From Edaphobacter dinghuensis (GTDB lineage: Bacteria; Acidobacteriota; Terriglobia; Terriglobales; Acidobacteriaceae): a stretch of DNA of 64,000 nucleotides. The stretch covers positions 930,001 through 994,000 of the forward strand of contig NZ_BMGT01000002.1 in the NCBI RefSeq assembly GCF_014640335.1, read 5' to 3'. The notes beneath the pieces were generated by a model that made no database searches, had not been told where the DNA came from, and was given only the letters and a program-made list of their open reading frames with translations. Positions 1 through 10,626 of this stretch are shown here, one piece after another (the first letter of the stretch is position 1; each line of letters starts with the position of its first letter). The position numbers were made by a program, and so were the translations under genes.

Positions 1-1046
1 CTGTGGCAGGCGTCAGCGGCTATGCCGGTGGCGAGCTGGCACGCCTGCTGCTGCATCACCCTGCTCTCGAAGGAACGAAGCCGACCTTTCTGGGCCGCGC
101 AGGCGAGGCCGAGGTCGGCCCGTCCACTTCGCTTGAGGCGCTTCATCCTTATCTTACCGGCCCGGGCGCGGCGGAATCCAATCCGGTTTATTCCTTCAGC
201 TGGAACCGAATCGTCGACGAAGGAATCGAGGTGCTATTTTTGGCTACGCCGCATGAGCAATCGCGCGAATGGGTCCCCGAAGCCATCGAGCGCGGCATCA
301 AAGTCGTCGATCTGAGCGGCGCGTGGCGGTTGCAGGAGACGCGCAATCGGGACGTCTATCGCTTGAAGGATGCCAAACCCGCGCTCGCAGATGAGTTGCA
401 GGCAGAGGCAGTCTACGGATGCCCCGAGCTGCACCGCAACGCGATCAAGCGCGCTCGTCTGGTTGCGAACCCGGGCTGCTACTCCACGTCCATGATTCTG
501 GCACTCGCTCCTCTGGTTCAGGCAGGATTGGTCGATCTCGACCACGGGATCGTCTGCGATGCGAAGTCGGGTGTGAGCGGAGCGGGAAAAGCCGCGACGA
601 CAAAGACTCACTTCATGTATGCCGCCGACAATCTCTCTGCCTATAACGTCTTCGGCCATCGGCATAGAGGCGAACTGCTGGAACAGCTTCATCTGGACTC
701 CGACCAGATTCAGTTCACGCCTCACCTGCTACCGATTCCACGCGGAATTCTCGCGACCATTTATCTGCGGCTCAAGCGGCCGACCGAGCCCGCAGCGATC
801 AGTGCCATGTTCTCAGACTTCTATCGGGACAGCCCCATGGTTCGTCTCTATCCCACGCCGCACTTGCCGCAGATCCAGCACGTCGTTCGTACCAACTTCT
901 GCGATATCGGCTTCGAGCTTGCGCCGGATGGAAAGCGGATGGTCATCGTCTCCTGCCTGGACAACTTGTTGAAGGGTGCGTCCGGTCAGGCAGTTCAAAA
1001 TTTAAACCTGATGTGCGGTTGGAAAGAACAGGAGGGCTTGCTGTGA
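1..1046 (+). CDS. argC: N-acetyl-gamma-glutamyl-phosphate reductase, 5'-truncated by window edge
   Basis: Third step of arginine synthesis: NADPH-dependent reduction of N-acetylglutamyl phosphate to the semialdehyde, cytosolic. The reading frame opens at the window edge inside the Rossmann dinucleotide-binding loop (AGVSGYAGGEL), so the true start lies a few codons upstream. The catalytic cysteine is in NPGCYSTS (Cys159 of the visible part; tgc at 477-479), and the C-terminal part carries LLKGASGQAVQN, the usual ArgC tail. The stop TGA at 1044-1046 overlaps the GTG of argB, so the two are translationally coupled. First visible gene of the argCBDFGH operon. Identity is secure; only the 5' end is missing. 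Confidence 0.95.
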   Translation, partial: VAGVSGYAGGELARLLLHHPALEGTKPTFLGRAGEAEVGPSTSLEALHPYLTGPGAAESNPVYSFSWNRIVDEGIEVLFLATPHEQSREWVPEAIERGIKVVDLSGAWRLQETRNRDVYRLKDAKPALADELQAEAVYGCPELHRNAIKRARLVANPGCYSTSMILALAPLVQAGLVDLDHGIVCDAKSGVSGAGKAATTKTHFMYAADNLSAYNVFGHRHRGELLEQLHLDSDQIQFTPHLLPIPRGILATIYLRLKRPTEPAAISAMFSDFYRDSPMVRLYPTPHLPQIQHVVRTNFCDIGFELAPDGKRMVIVSCLDNLLKGASGQAVQNLNLMCGWKEQEGLL

Positions 1047-1825
1047 GATTTGTCGTTAAACTAGGCGGTGCGGCCCTTGAAAATCCCCAGATTCTACATG
1101 GTTGCGGCAAAGCAATCGCCGAGCTGGTAGCCGACGGAAACCAGGTTGCCGTCGTCCACGGCGGTGGCGTTCAGCTAACGCGCACCCTGGCGCTGATGGG
1201 CAAGAAGAGCGAGTTCGTCTCCGGCCTGCGTATCACCGATGCCGAGACCCGCGATGCCGCCATCATGGTGCTGGCGGGCCGCGTCAACAAGTCGCTGGTC
1301 GCTGCGATTGGATCGCATGGCCAGGCGGCTGTTGGCCTCTCCGGCGGCGATGGCCATGTCTTTCGCGCGCGCAAGAAGAAGACGAACCCCGATCTCGGCT
1401 TTGTCGGCGAGATCGCCGGAACAGACTCCCGCTGGCTCGAAGCCATCTGGACGATGGGCGCTGTGCCTGTCATCTCATCCATCGCTCTGGGCTTCGACGG
1501 CGAGTACTACAACATCAACGCCGACGAGATGGCCGCAGCCTGCGCCATCTGCACGCAGACCGATACCCTCGTCTTTCTTACCGACGTCCCCGGCGTAAAG
1601 GGAGCGGATGGAAACGTGATGCGATGGCTGACGCTGTCGCAGATTCCGGCGTTGGAGAAGCAGCAGGTTGTCTCTGGCGGTATGTTGCCAAAGCTCAATG
1701 CCTGCCGCAATGCCCTTACGCATGGCGTCAAACGTGTACGAATTCTGCCTGCGGAGTCGGCGATGTTGCTGCCTGATCTCTGCTCGACCCGAGTGAATGA
1801 TGGAACGGAGGTAATGGTCGCATGA
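1043..1825 (+). CDS. argB: Acetylglutamate kinase
   Basis: Phosphorylates N-acetylglutamate with ATP, second step of arginine synthesis, and usually the arginine feedback point. I chose GTG at 1043 because it gives the family N-terminus VRFVVKLGGAAL and is preceded by AGGAGGGC; it overlaps the argC stop. Expected amino-acid-kinase motifs are present: KLGGAAL near residue 6, VHGGGVQLTR near 37, SGGDGHVFRARKK near 100, NINADEMAAACA near 155 and FLTDVPGV near 175. The product is 260 residues, normal for the family. Its stop overlaps the argD start (ATGA). Confidence 0.95.
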   Translation: MRFVVKLGGAALENPQILHGCGKAIAELVADGNQVAVVHGGGVQLTRTLALMGKKSEFVSGLRITDAETRDAAIMVLAGRVNKSLVAAIGSHGQAAVGLSGGDGHVFRARKKKTNPDLGFVGEIAGTDSRWLEAIWTMGAVPVISSIALGFDGEYYNINADEMAAACAICTQTDTLVFLTDVPGVKGADGNVMRWLTLSQIPALEKQQVVSGGMLPKLNACRNALTHGVKRVRILPAESAMLLPDLCSTRVNDGTEVMVA

Positions 1826-3067
1826 AGTTGGCATCCATACAGGCGGCGGAGAGCAAACTGCTTCTCCATACCTATGAGCGCAATCCTTATCTCTTTGTCG
1901 GTGGACACGACGTCTACCTGCGCGATGAAAACGGCAACGACTTCCTCGATCTGTTGAGCGGCATCGGCGTCTCCGCGCTCGGCTACGCTCATCCAGCCAT
2001 TGAAGCGGCCATTCTCGACCAGAGCAAGCGCCTGCTCCACACCTCGAACCTCTTCTATCACGAAGGCACAGCGAACCTCGCGCTTCGCCTCACCGAGATC
2101 AGCGGTCTCGATCGCGTCTTCTTCTGCAACAGCGGCACCGAGGCATGGGAGGCCGCGCTGAAGCTAGCTCGCTCTCACGCTCGTCTGCTGCGCGAGAAGG
2201 GCCGCAAGATCGGCACGAAGTTTCTTGCCATGGAACACAGCTTCCACGGACGCACCATGGGCTCGGTTGCAACGACTCACAAAGAGAAGTACCGCGAACC
2301 GTTTGCTCCGGTCATGCCCGATGTCGAGTTTGTGCGCTTTAACGATGTCGACGATCTGCGCGCGAAGTTTTCGAACGATGTCTGCGGCATCTGCATCGAG
2401 CCGCTTCAGGGCGAAGGCGGCATCCATCCCGTCTCGAAGGAGTTCTTCGCCACTGCTCGTGAGCTTTGCGACTCCACCGGCGCTTTGCTGCTCGCCGACG
2501 AGATTCAGAGCGGTCTTGGCCGTACCGGCAAATGGTTTGCCTACCAGCACTACGGCATCCTGCCCGACATCACCACGCTCGCCAAGCCCATCGCCGGCGG
2601 CATCCCCATGGGAGCGATGCTTTGCACCGATGAGGCTGCTCTTGGCTTCACTCCCGGCCAGCATGGCACGACCTTCGGTGGCGGCCCTCTCGCATGCGCT
2701 GTCGCTATTGCTGTACTCGATACCATGCAACGCGAAAACACGTTGGCACACATTCAAGCCACGGGAGAGTTCTTCAAATCGAAGCTTCAGGAGCTGGCAA
2801 CCCGTCACGACTGCATCGTCGATGTTCGCGGCACGGGCCTAATGCTCGGCATTGAGATCAACTCCGCCGAGCTGGCAAAGCAGGCCGCCGCGCAGATGAT
2901 GGAGCGCCGCATCATCATCAACCGCACCAGCGAGACGGTGCTTCGTTTCCTGCCGCCCTACATTCTTGAGCGCAAGCATGTTGAGATTGCCGTCAACGCG
3001 CTCGACGAAATTCTGAAAGATCTTGCAGCAGCATATGCCGGGACCGCACCGGCAGGAGAAAAAGCCC

Positions 3068-3075
<8 letters not shown>
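1822..3075 (+). CDS. argD: Acetylornithine aminotransferase
   Basis: PLP-dependent class III aminotransferase making N-acetylornithine from the semialdehyde and glutamate. 417 residues, the usual length. Visible motifs: the N-terminal LLSGIGVSALGYAHP, FFCNSGTEAWEAALKLAR for phosphate-pyridine contacts, LLADEIQSGLGRTGKW with the cofactor-binding Asp, and the Schiff-base lysine in LAKPIAGGIPMGA (Lys255). Start ATG at 1822 overlaps the argB stop by four bases. The same enzyme class can act as succinyldiaminopimelate aminotransferase, but the operon points to arginine. Confidence 0.95.
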
Positions 3076-5540
<2,465 letters not shown>

Positions 5541-5543
5541 ACG

Positions 5544-6053
5544 ATGAAAATCAGCGCGGCATCTTCGGATAAGTGGTGCTTGCAAGAACCACCATTCATG
5601 TTTCAGCAAACATATGCCACTCCACTTAACGACTTATCAACCTTTGTTCACACTCTTCTTGACTCATTCGAAGCCAACAAAGGGGTTGTATGTATCGAGC
5701 AACTCGTATTCAATCCCCGCGAACTTATTTGGTATCTCAAGGGATTGGGAATTGTTACTGACGAGTCTCGATTGGAGCACTCGACACTTGAAGCTGAAGA
5801 TACTGCGGAAGTCGTTAACATACTCGAGTGTCTGCTCGGGCAATGGATAGACTTTGCGTTTTTCCCATCTTCGAAAGAATTTGTGAGTTACGCAGACCAC
5901 GACGAATATACGACTGTCTTTACACCAACAGTTGAAATATTGAATCTGCTCCGCTCTAAGATGCAGGCACAAAGTTTCAAAGAAATTGAAAATTGGACAT
6001 GGAGCCGGCCACGTTCGCAAAGCAATACCAAAGGAACAGATACCGATGTCTAA
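5544..6053 (+). CDS. Unknown 169-residue protein, AT-rich, inserted between argG and argH
   Basis: I do not recognise this family. The ORF starts three bases after the argG stop and ends eight bases into argH, so it is transcribed in the arginine operon. An alternative start is ATG at 5598 (MFQQTYATPLNDL), which removes a non-conserved-looking leader; neither start has a clear Shine-Dalgarno. The protein is acidic and soluble, with no signal peptide or membrane segment, and is rich in aromatic residues (WYLKGLGIV, LLGQWIDFAFF, ENWTWS). Three lines I counted have 40-48% GC, far below neighbouring arg genes, and its codon choice is correspondingly AT-leaning, suggesting acquisition from elsewhere. 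Its size and composition would fit a small immunity-type protein, but that is only speculation. Confidence 0.7.
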   Translation: MKISAASSDKWCLQEPPFMFQQTYATPLNDLSTFVHTLLDSFEANKGVVCIEQLVFNPRELIWYLKGLGIVTDESRLEHSTLEAEDTAEVVNILECLLGQWIDFAFFPSSKEFVSYADHDEYTTVFTPTVEILNLLRSKMQAQSFKEIENWTWSRPRSQSNTKGTDTDV

Positions 6054-7458
6054 CGAGCAACCAAGTAAGATGTGGTCAGGCCGTTTCCGCGAGCCACTCA
6101 ACAAAACCTTTGAAGAGTGGCAGCGCTCGTTCCCTTTTGACTGGCGTCTCCTCCCGCAGGAGGTCGCCGCCTCGAAGGCGCACGCCCGCGTCATTGCTGC
6201 CGCAGGCATCCTTACCGATGCCGAACTGGCCACCATGCTCGACGGGTTGGACAAAGTTCTCGCTCAGACCACCCTTACTCCGGCCGTCGTTGCCTCCGCG
6301 CCCGAGGCTGAGGACATCCATCACTTCACCGAGCTTCAGCTCACCAGGATCATCGGCGACCTCGCCCTCAAGCTCCACACCGGCCGCAGTCGTAACGAGC
6401 AGATCGTCACCGACATGCGCCTCTTCGTGCGCGACGCCATCGACGCTACCCTCGCCGGTCTACGCGAATGGCGCAAGGCCCTTATCGACCTCGCCGAGAA
6501 CGCAGGCGAAGCCGTCATGCCCAGCTACACCCACCTCCAGCGTGCCGAGCCCGTCCTCGTCGCCCACTGGCTGCTCACCTACGTCAGCCAGCTCGAGCGC
6601 GATTCAAGCCGCCTCGTCGACGCCCGCAAGCGCATGAACCTCTGCCCTCTCGGCTCGGGCGCCATCGCCGGAGCCACGCTCGCGCTCGACCGCACCATCG
6701 CCGCCAAAGCCCTCGGCTTCGACGGTCCCACGCCCAACAGTATGGACGCGACCAGCGATCGCGACTTCGCCCTCGAGTTCACGCAGGCCCTCACCACCCT
6801 CGGCATCCACATCTCGCGCTTCGCCGAGGAACTGACCCTCTACTCGACGGCAGAGTTTGGATTTTTAGACCTGCCCGAAGCCTTCTCCACCGGCAGCTCC
6901 GCCATGCCGCAGAAGAAGAACCCCGATCTCACCGAGCTTATCCGCGGCAAGTCCGGACGCCTGCTTGGTGCGGCAACCACCCTCGCCACACTCATCAAGG
7001 GCCTGCCCCTCGCCTATAACAAAGACCTTCAAGAAGGACAGGAGCCAGTCTTCGACGCAGCCGACACCATCGCCGGAATGCTTAGCGTCCTTCCCGCCTT
7101 TACCGCGTCGCTCAAGTTCCGCTTCGACCGCATGAAACTCGCCGCCGAGACGGGATACCTGAACGCCATGGCCGCCGCTACCTATCTCTCAAATAAAGGC
7201 GTTCCCTTTCGCAAGGCGCACGAGATTATCGGCAATGCCGTCCGTCTTGGACTGGAGACTGGCCGCGAGCTTGACCAGCTTACTCTCGAAGAGCTGAGGC
7301 AGCTCGGGCCAGAGTTCGATCAGGATTTCTACGCATCAATTACTCTAGAAGCAACGCTGGACTGCCACGACGTCGTTGGCGGCACGGCGCGGCACCGGGT
7401 CAGACAGGCCCTTGCGGATGCTCGCAAGCGGCTTGAGGCCGAGTCTGGAAAGGTTTAA
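6046..7458 (+). CDS. argH: Argininosuccinate lyase
   Basis: Splits argininosuccinate into arginine and fumarate, last step of the pathway. ATG at 6046 gives MSNEQPSKMWSGRF, the normal start, with AAGGAACAG upstream at 6031-6039. The fumarase/aspartase superfamily signature GSSAMPQKKNPD is near residues 284-295, and IHHFTELQLTRIIG plus KLHTGRSRNEQ carry substrate-binding residues. 470 residues, typical. It overlaps the preceding orphan ORF by eight bases, so translation may be coupled to that ORF. Confidence 0.95.
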   Translation: MSNEQPSKMWSGRFREPLNKTFEEWQRSFPFDWRLLPQEVAASKAHARVIAAAGILTDAELATMLDGLDKVLAQTTLTPAVVASAPEAEDIHHFTELQLTRIIGDLALKLHTGRSRNEQIVTDMRLFVRDAIDATLAGLREWRKALIDLAENAGEAVMPSYTHLQRAEPVLVAHWLLTYVSQLERDSSRLVDARKRMNLCPLGSGAIAGATLALDRTIAAKALGFDGPTPNSMDATSDRDFALEFTQALTTLGIHISRFAEELTLYSTAEFGFLDLPEAFSTGSSAMPQKKNPDLTELIRGKSGRLLGAATTLATLIKGLPLAYNKDLQEGQEPVFDAADTIAGMLSVLPAFTASLKFRFDRMKLAAETGYLNAMAAATYLSNKGVPFRKAHEIIGNAVRLGLETGRELDQLTLEELRQLGPEFDQDFYASITLEATLDCHDVVGGTARHRVRQALADARKRLEAESGKV

Positions 7459-7468
7459 GACGGCTGTT

Positions 7469-8086
7469 ATGTCAGTGTTTAGTCCACTGTCGCCAGTAAG
7501 TGAATCAACCGCATCGTCGCGCCCTCGTGTGGGCGGAGCTACCGTGCGCACGGCGAAGTTACAGGACGCCGTGAACATCTTCGACCTGGTCAACTCCCTC
7601 TCCGGCGATGGCACGCTGCTGCGCCGCAACTACGCCGAGATCTGCGAGAACGTCCGCGACTTCAAGATTGCCGAGTCCGAGAGCGGCGTCTTCCTAGGTT
7701 GCGGTGCCTTGCACCTTTATGGGCCACATCTGGCCGAGGTACGGTCGATTGTGGTGAAGCCCGAGGCCAAGGGGCAGGGCGCTGGCGGCAAGCTGCTACG
7801 CGCGTTGCTCGATGAGGCGGAAGAGCAGGGCGTAAGCTGCGTCAGCCTCTTTACCCGCATCCCTGACTTCTTCTTTCACTTCGGCTTTAGAACCGTAGAT
7901 CGCACCGCTCTGCCGGACAAGATCTACAAGGACTGCCAGAACTGCCCGCGCCTCTACGCCTGCGATGAAGTAGCGATGGTTCGCGGCTCACTGCCGAAGA
8001 TCGCAGTGCTCGGGCCAAGCAAGTTCGACCAGCCTGAACTGGTGAAGTTGCAGGCCGGCTCGCTTACTTCCAACTCGGGACAGTAG
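7469..8086 (+). CDS. argA: GNAT-type N-acetylglutamate synthase
   Basis: Acetylates glutamate with acetyl-CoA, first step of arginine synthesis. The start ATG at 7469 is the one nearest the domain; an in-frame extension back into argH is considered spurious. The GNAT core spans about residues 25-190: VRSIVVKPEAKGQGAGG is the acetyl-CoA loop and VSLFTRIPDFFFHFGF is typical of the short stand-alone synthases seen in actinobacteria and Acidobacteriota. The Cys-rich segment KDCQNCPRLYACDEVAMV is characteristic. No argJ is visible, so the acetyl cycle must be completed by an enzyme elsewhere. Ten bases downstream of argH, last gene of the operon. Confidence 0.85.
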   Translation: MSVFSPLSPVSESTASSRPRVGGATVRTAKLQDAVNIFDLVNSLSGDGTLLRRNYAEICENVRDFKIAESESGVFLGCGALHLYGPHLAEVRSIVVKPEAKGQGAGGKLLRALLDEAEEQGVSCVSLFTRIPDFFFHFGFRTVDRTALPDKIYKDCQNCPRLYACDEVAMVRGSLPKIAVLGPSKFDQPELVKLQAGSLTSNSGQ

Positions 8087-8102
8087 TGCTCTTCGCTACT
8101 GT
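8080..8102. terminator. Short hairpin between convergent genes
   Basis: ACAGTAG (8080-8086) pairs with CTACTGT (8096-8102) around a nine-base loop. It overlaps the argA stop and the last codons of the convergent VWA gene. There is no strong T-run, so it is a weak terminator candidate. Confidence 0.35.
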
Positions 8103-9013
8103 TGTATCTGCGTTCCGGGATTCACATACTCTGGTGCGTTGAGCTTCGTCTTGGGCAGCTTGGTGGAGACCTTTAGCTGCACCAACCCCTTGCCCCCGGG
8201 AGCCATAAAGCTGGCAACGTAGGTCTCGGAGATGGCCTTCTGAAACTGCTTGAGGTACGGTTCCATGGAGACGGGGTTACCCACTCCCTGATAGTAAGCA
8301 GTTCCACCAGTGCCCTGCGCTATCTGAGCAAGATAGCTTTGGCCGCTGAAGCTGGCACGGCCGCCGCGAATACCGGCGTCCGAATAGTACATGGAGTAGA
8401 CGGCAACACCGGCCCGCTGGGCGTCCTTGACCGCAGCGTCGACGTAAGGACTGTTCTGGTTCGTGATGCTGGTGCTGCCATTGTAAGGATCGACGCCGTT
8501 CGTAATCATAAGTACAAAGCGGGCTTTGGGAGTTGAGCTCGCATTTTCAGGCCACCTCTTCACAAAGTCGGAGAGGCAGAAGTAGGGGCTGGCACTGAGG
8601 CCGGGAGAACCGACTGGAATGCGCAGATCATCTGCAACCGCATTGAGATCGGTCGTGAAGCCCTGACTGTTAATGATTCGGCCATTCTGCATGTATCCCA
8701 CAAAGGCTTCGGTTCCGGGGCGGAGACCTTTGACGAAATCACGCAGCGCAGGCAGCTCGCGCGCCATGCTCATGCGCAGGCCATCGTCGATGAGAATGGC
8801 AACCTGTGCTCCGGAAGCTTGCACCGGCGTGAGGTTGGTGAGCTGGGTCGCCCGATTATTTACCTTGATCGTGACATCGGAGATCGTCGGGACCGTGGGG
8901 TTTTTAGCATCGACAGCAACCAGAGCTTGCGTCGGGGTGGGACCTTCCTGCTGAGCTTGTGCTGCAAGGGTTGTGGCAGTCAGAAGAGTCAGGGCCAGAA
9001 AATAGCGGGTCAT
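8096..9013 (-). CDS. Secreted VWFA-like domain protein
   Basis: A 305-residue exported protein with a signal peptide (residues 1-20, cleavage near AQAQQ). Residues about 70-250 read as a von Willebrand A fold: VAILIDDGLRMS for strand 1, ARFVLMITNGVDP, GVAVYSMYYSD and IAQGTGGTAYY for the later strands. This resembles the acidobacterial VWFA-related proteins. The metal-binding DxSxS site is degenerate (DDGLRMS), so metal-dependent ligand binding is doubtful. The start has GGAAGGGA eight bases upstream. It is the last gene before the convergent arg operon end. Function unknown. Confidence 0.75.
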   Translation of the reverse strand: MTRYFLALTLLTATTLAAQAQQEGPTPTQALVAVDAKNPTVPTISDVTIKVNNRATQLTNLTPVQASGAQVAILIDDGLRMSMARELPALRDFVKGLRPGTEAFVGYMQNGRIINSQGFTTDLNAVADDLRIPVGSPGLSASPYFCLSDFVKRWPENASSTPKARFVLMITNGVDPYNGSTSITNQNSPYVDAAVKDAQRAGVAVYSMYYSDAGIRGGRASFSGQSYLAQIAQGTGGTAYYQGVGNPVSMEPYLKQFQKAISETYVASFMAPGGKGLVQLKVSTKLPKTKLNAPEYVNPGTQIQQ

Positions 9014-9138
9014 TGATGTTTCCCTTCCAATCGTTAGACGCGTGAGAGAACCGAAGATAACGTAACCAGATCGAACAACTTATCTTAGATGTTTCATGGC
9101 ATTCTTTGAGCCATTTATCGTATGGTTCTCGTTTGCAG
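9014..9138. other. Intergenic gap before the ArsR remnant
   Basis: The first 125 bases of the 420-base interval between the VWA and SRPBCC genes. AT content rises from about 9060 onward. I see no ORF with a ribosome site that looks genuine; the listed promoter and ArsR remnant fill the rest. Confidence 0.4.
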
Positions 9139-9166
9139 TTGACATATTCTCATATGGGTATATATT
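9139..9166 (+). promoter_or_regulatory. Sigma-70-like promoter TTGACA-16-TATATT
   Basis: A consensus -35 box TTGACA at 9139-9144 is followed, after 16 bases, by TATATT at 9161-9166, in an AT-rich stretch within otherwise GC-rich DNA. It reads toward the ArsR remnant and the SRPBCC/DinB pair and is probably the promoter of that unit. CATATG and TATATA repeats inside the spacer could be part of a regulator site. Confidence 0.5.
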
Positions 9167-9208
9167 TGAACCAATACTACCAGGTGCGATCAGGACCGAT
9201 GGATTCGG

Positions 9209-9453
9209 CGTCATCTCCAATCCTCCTTCAACGGTGGACTGGGATTCGCGGAGCAGGGCAAACCTCGGCTCTATCGATTACGTGAATGGAGCTGAGACTG
9301 ATGCATGACTGGCGAAAGATCTACGAGCGCTACTGGGCCCATCGGATCGACTTGATCCGGCAATGGGCCGAGCGCAGGATGCTGGACCAAATCGCTCGCG
9401 AGAGCCAAACAGGAAAGACAAGGAGAGATAACCATGGCGGCTGGAGCTTCTGA
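9209..9453 (+). pseudogene. Remnant of an ArsR-type regulator (frameshifted C-terminal half)
   Basis: Two frames together read like the wing and C-terminal helix of an ArsR regulator of the kind paired with SRPBCC proteins. Frame 2 (9209-9295) gives RHLQSSFNGGLGFAEQGKPR followed by LYRLREWS and a stop; frame 1 from ATG 9301 gives MHDWRKIYERYWAHRIDLIR followed by QWAERRMLD, ending at 9453. The recognition-helix half and N-terminus are not found upstream, where the DNA becomes AT-rich. The 3' part overlaps the SRPBCC start by 20 bases, as in intact ArsR-SRPBCC pairs. Inference from remembered family pattern; a sequence search would decide. Confidence 0.5.
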
Positions 9454-9904
9454 ACAGACAATGCAAACGCTCGAGGTAGTTCAAGACGAGCTGATCGCGG
9501 CAACAATCGATATCGTGTTCGAGTCCATCCTCGAACAGCTCGGGCCACTCAACGAGACGCCAGATGGAACGTCGCTCTCCATGAAGCTTGAGCCATGGCC
9601 CGGCGGCCGCTGGTATCGCGATCTGGGCAACAATACGGGACACTTCTGGGGCCACGTGCAGGCCATCAAACCGCCCAAGCTGCTGGAGATCTGCGGACCG
9701 CTGTTCATGTCACAGCCTGCCTTCTCGAACGTGCAATACAGGCTGAGTGAAGAAAACGGTCTGACCCGCGTAAAGTTCGTGCACCGCGCAGCCGGCATGA
9801 TTCCGCCGGAGTTTACCCAGGGAGAGAGAAGCGTCAACAACGGTTGGGGCTATTTCATGAAGAGGATTCGCGAAGCTGCGGAGCGCCGTAGCGGCAAAGC
9901 CTAA
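9434..9904 (+). CDS. SRPBCC / AHSA1-like domain protein
   Basis: A 156-residue START-like protein with the polyketide-cyclase/AHSA1 pattern: VVQDELIAATIDIVFESI as first strand and helix, WPGGRWYRD and WGHVQAIKPPKLLEICGP as the central sheet, and the C-terminal helix GWGYFMKRIREAAERR. Such proteins bind small hydrophobic ligands in a deep pocket. AAGGAGAGATA precedes the ATG. It is followed by a DinB-family gene and preceded by an ArsR remnant, a frequent three-gene arrangement; if the regulator is truly broken, expression is probably unregulated by it. Confidence 0.8.
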   Translation: MAAGASEQTMQTLEVVQDELIAATIDIVFESILEQLGPLNETPDGTSLSMKLEPWPGGRWYRDLGNNTGHFWGHVQAIKPPKLLEICGPLFMSQPAFSNVQYRLSEENGLTRVKFVHRAAGMIPPEFTQGERSVNNGWGYFMKRIREAAERRSGKA

Positions 9905-10007
9905 ACATCTTCGAAAGCATGGCGAGGGTGAGATGGAGAGTCATTCCCTCTCGCACAACCGATCGTTCTTTGCATTCTGTAACCATCACCCCAAAAGGAG
10001 AGAAGCT

Positions 10008-10547
10008 ATGTCACTCGCAGAGTCTATCTTTACCGAATTTGATATACAGGCACCGATCACTCGCATCTTTCTTGAGCGTTTGCCCGAGAGCAAGCTGACC
10101 TGGAGGCCGCACGAGCGCTCCATGACGGCCGGGCAGTTGGCCTTTCATCTTGCGCGCGTCCCGGGAGGTGTCGTGCAGGCAGTGCAGCAGAACCCTGTAC
10201 AGGCTCCCGAATTCGCCATGGAGACTCAGCCCACCAGCGTTGGAGAGATCCTCGAGACGTTCGATCGGAGCGTCGTCACGGTGAGAAAAGTGCTGCTCGC
10301 GTACAACGATGACAGCATGCGCGAAACCTGGCGTCTGATGCGCGGCGATGAGGAACTGCTTGCTATACCCCGAATGCAATTCCTGCGCGACATCATGCTG
10401 AATCACTGGTATCAACATCGCGGCCAGTTCAGCGTCTACCTTCGCATGCTCGATGTGGCTGTCCCGGCAAGCTGGGGGCCAAGCGCTGACGAAAGAGACC
10501 CCGGCCAGGGTTTTCGCTGGGTACATCGGCCCGCACTCGTCGCCTGA
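10008..10547 (+). CDS. DinB-family protein
   Basis: A 179-residue four-helix-bundle protein of the DinB/YfiT type. ATG at 10008 is chosen over an upstream in-frame start because AAAAGGAGAG lies directly before it. The three metal-ligand histidines of the family are recognisable: AFHLARVP near residue 46, and HWYQHRGQ near 133 and 137. WRPHERSMTAGQLAFHL is the usual first helix of the set. Proteins of this kind often act as metal-dependent thiol or bacillithiol transferases; a BshB1-like gene in this window makes that possible here but unproven. In tandem with the SRPBCC gene. Confidence 0.8.
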   Translation: MSLAESIFTEFDIQAPITRIFLERLPESKLTWRPHERSMTAGQLAFHLARVPGGVVQAVQQNPVQAPEFAMETQPTSVGEILETFDRSVVTVRKVLLAYNDDSMRETWRLMRGDEELLAIPRMQFLRDIMLNHWYQHRGQFSVYLRMLDVAVPASWGPSADERDPGQGFRWVHRPALVA

Positions 10548-10567
10548 TAAACGATCCTCAACAAAAT

Positions 10568-10604
10568 AAAACGGCCTTTGGGTTCATCACCCAAAGGCCG
10601 TTTT
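10568..10604. terminator. Bidirectional rho-independent terminator
   Basis: A perfect 16-bp inverted repeat (AAAACGGCCTTTGGGT, 10568-10583, and its complement at 10589-10604) with a five-base loop, ending in A-run and T-run on the two sides. It lies between the convergent DinB and TonB-receptor genes and would serve both. Confidence 0.9.
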
Positions 10605-10626
10605 CGCGTGCTGCTATATAAACCGG

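Noticed and set aside
9096..9308. 70-codon ORF in the AT-rich gap before SRPBCC
   Set aside because: It covers the promoter and a different frame of the ArsR remnant; no ribosome site or family resemblance.
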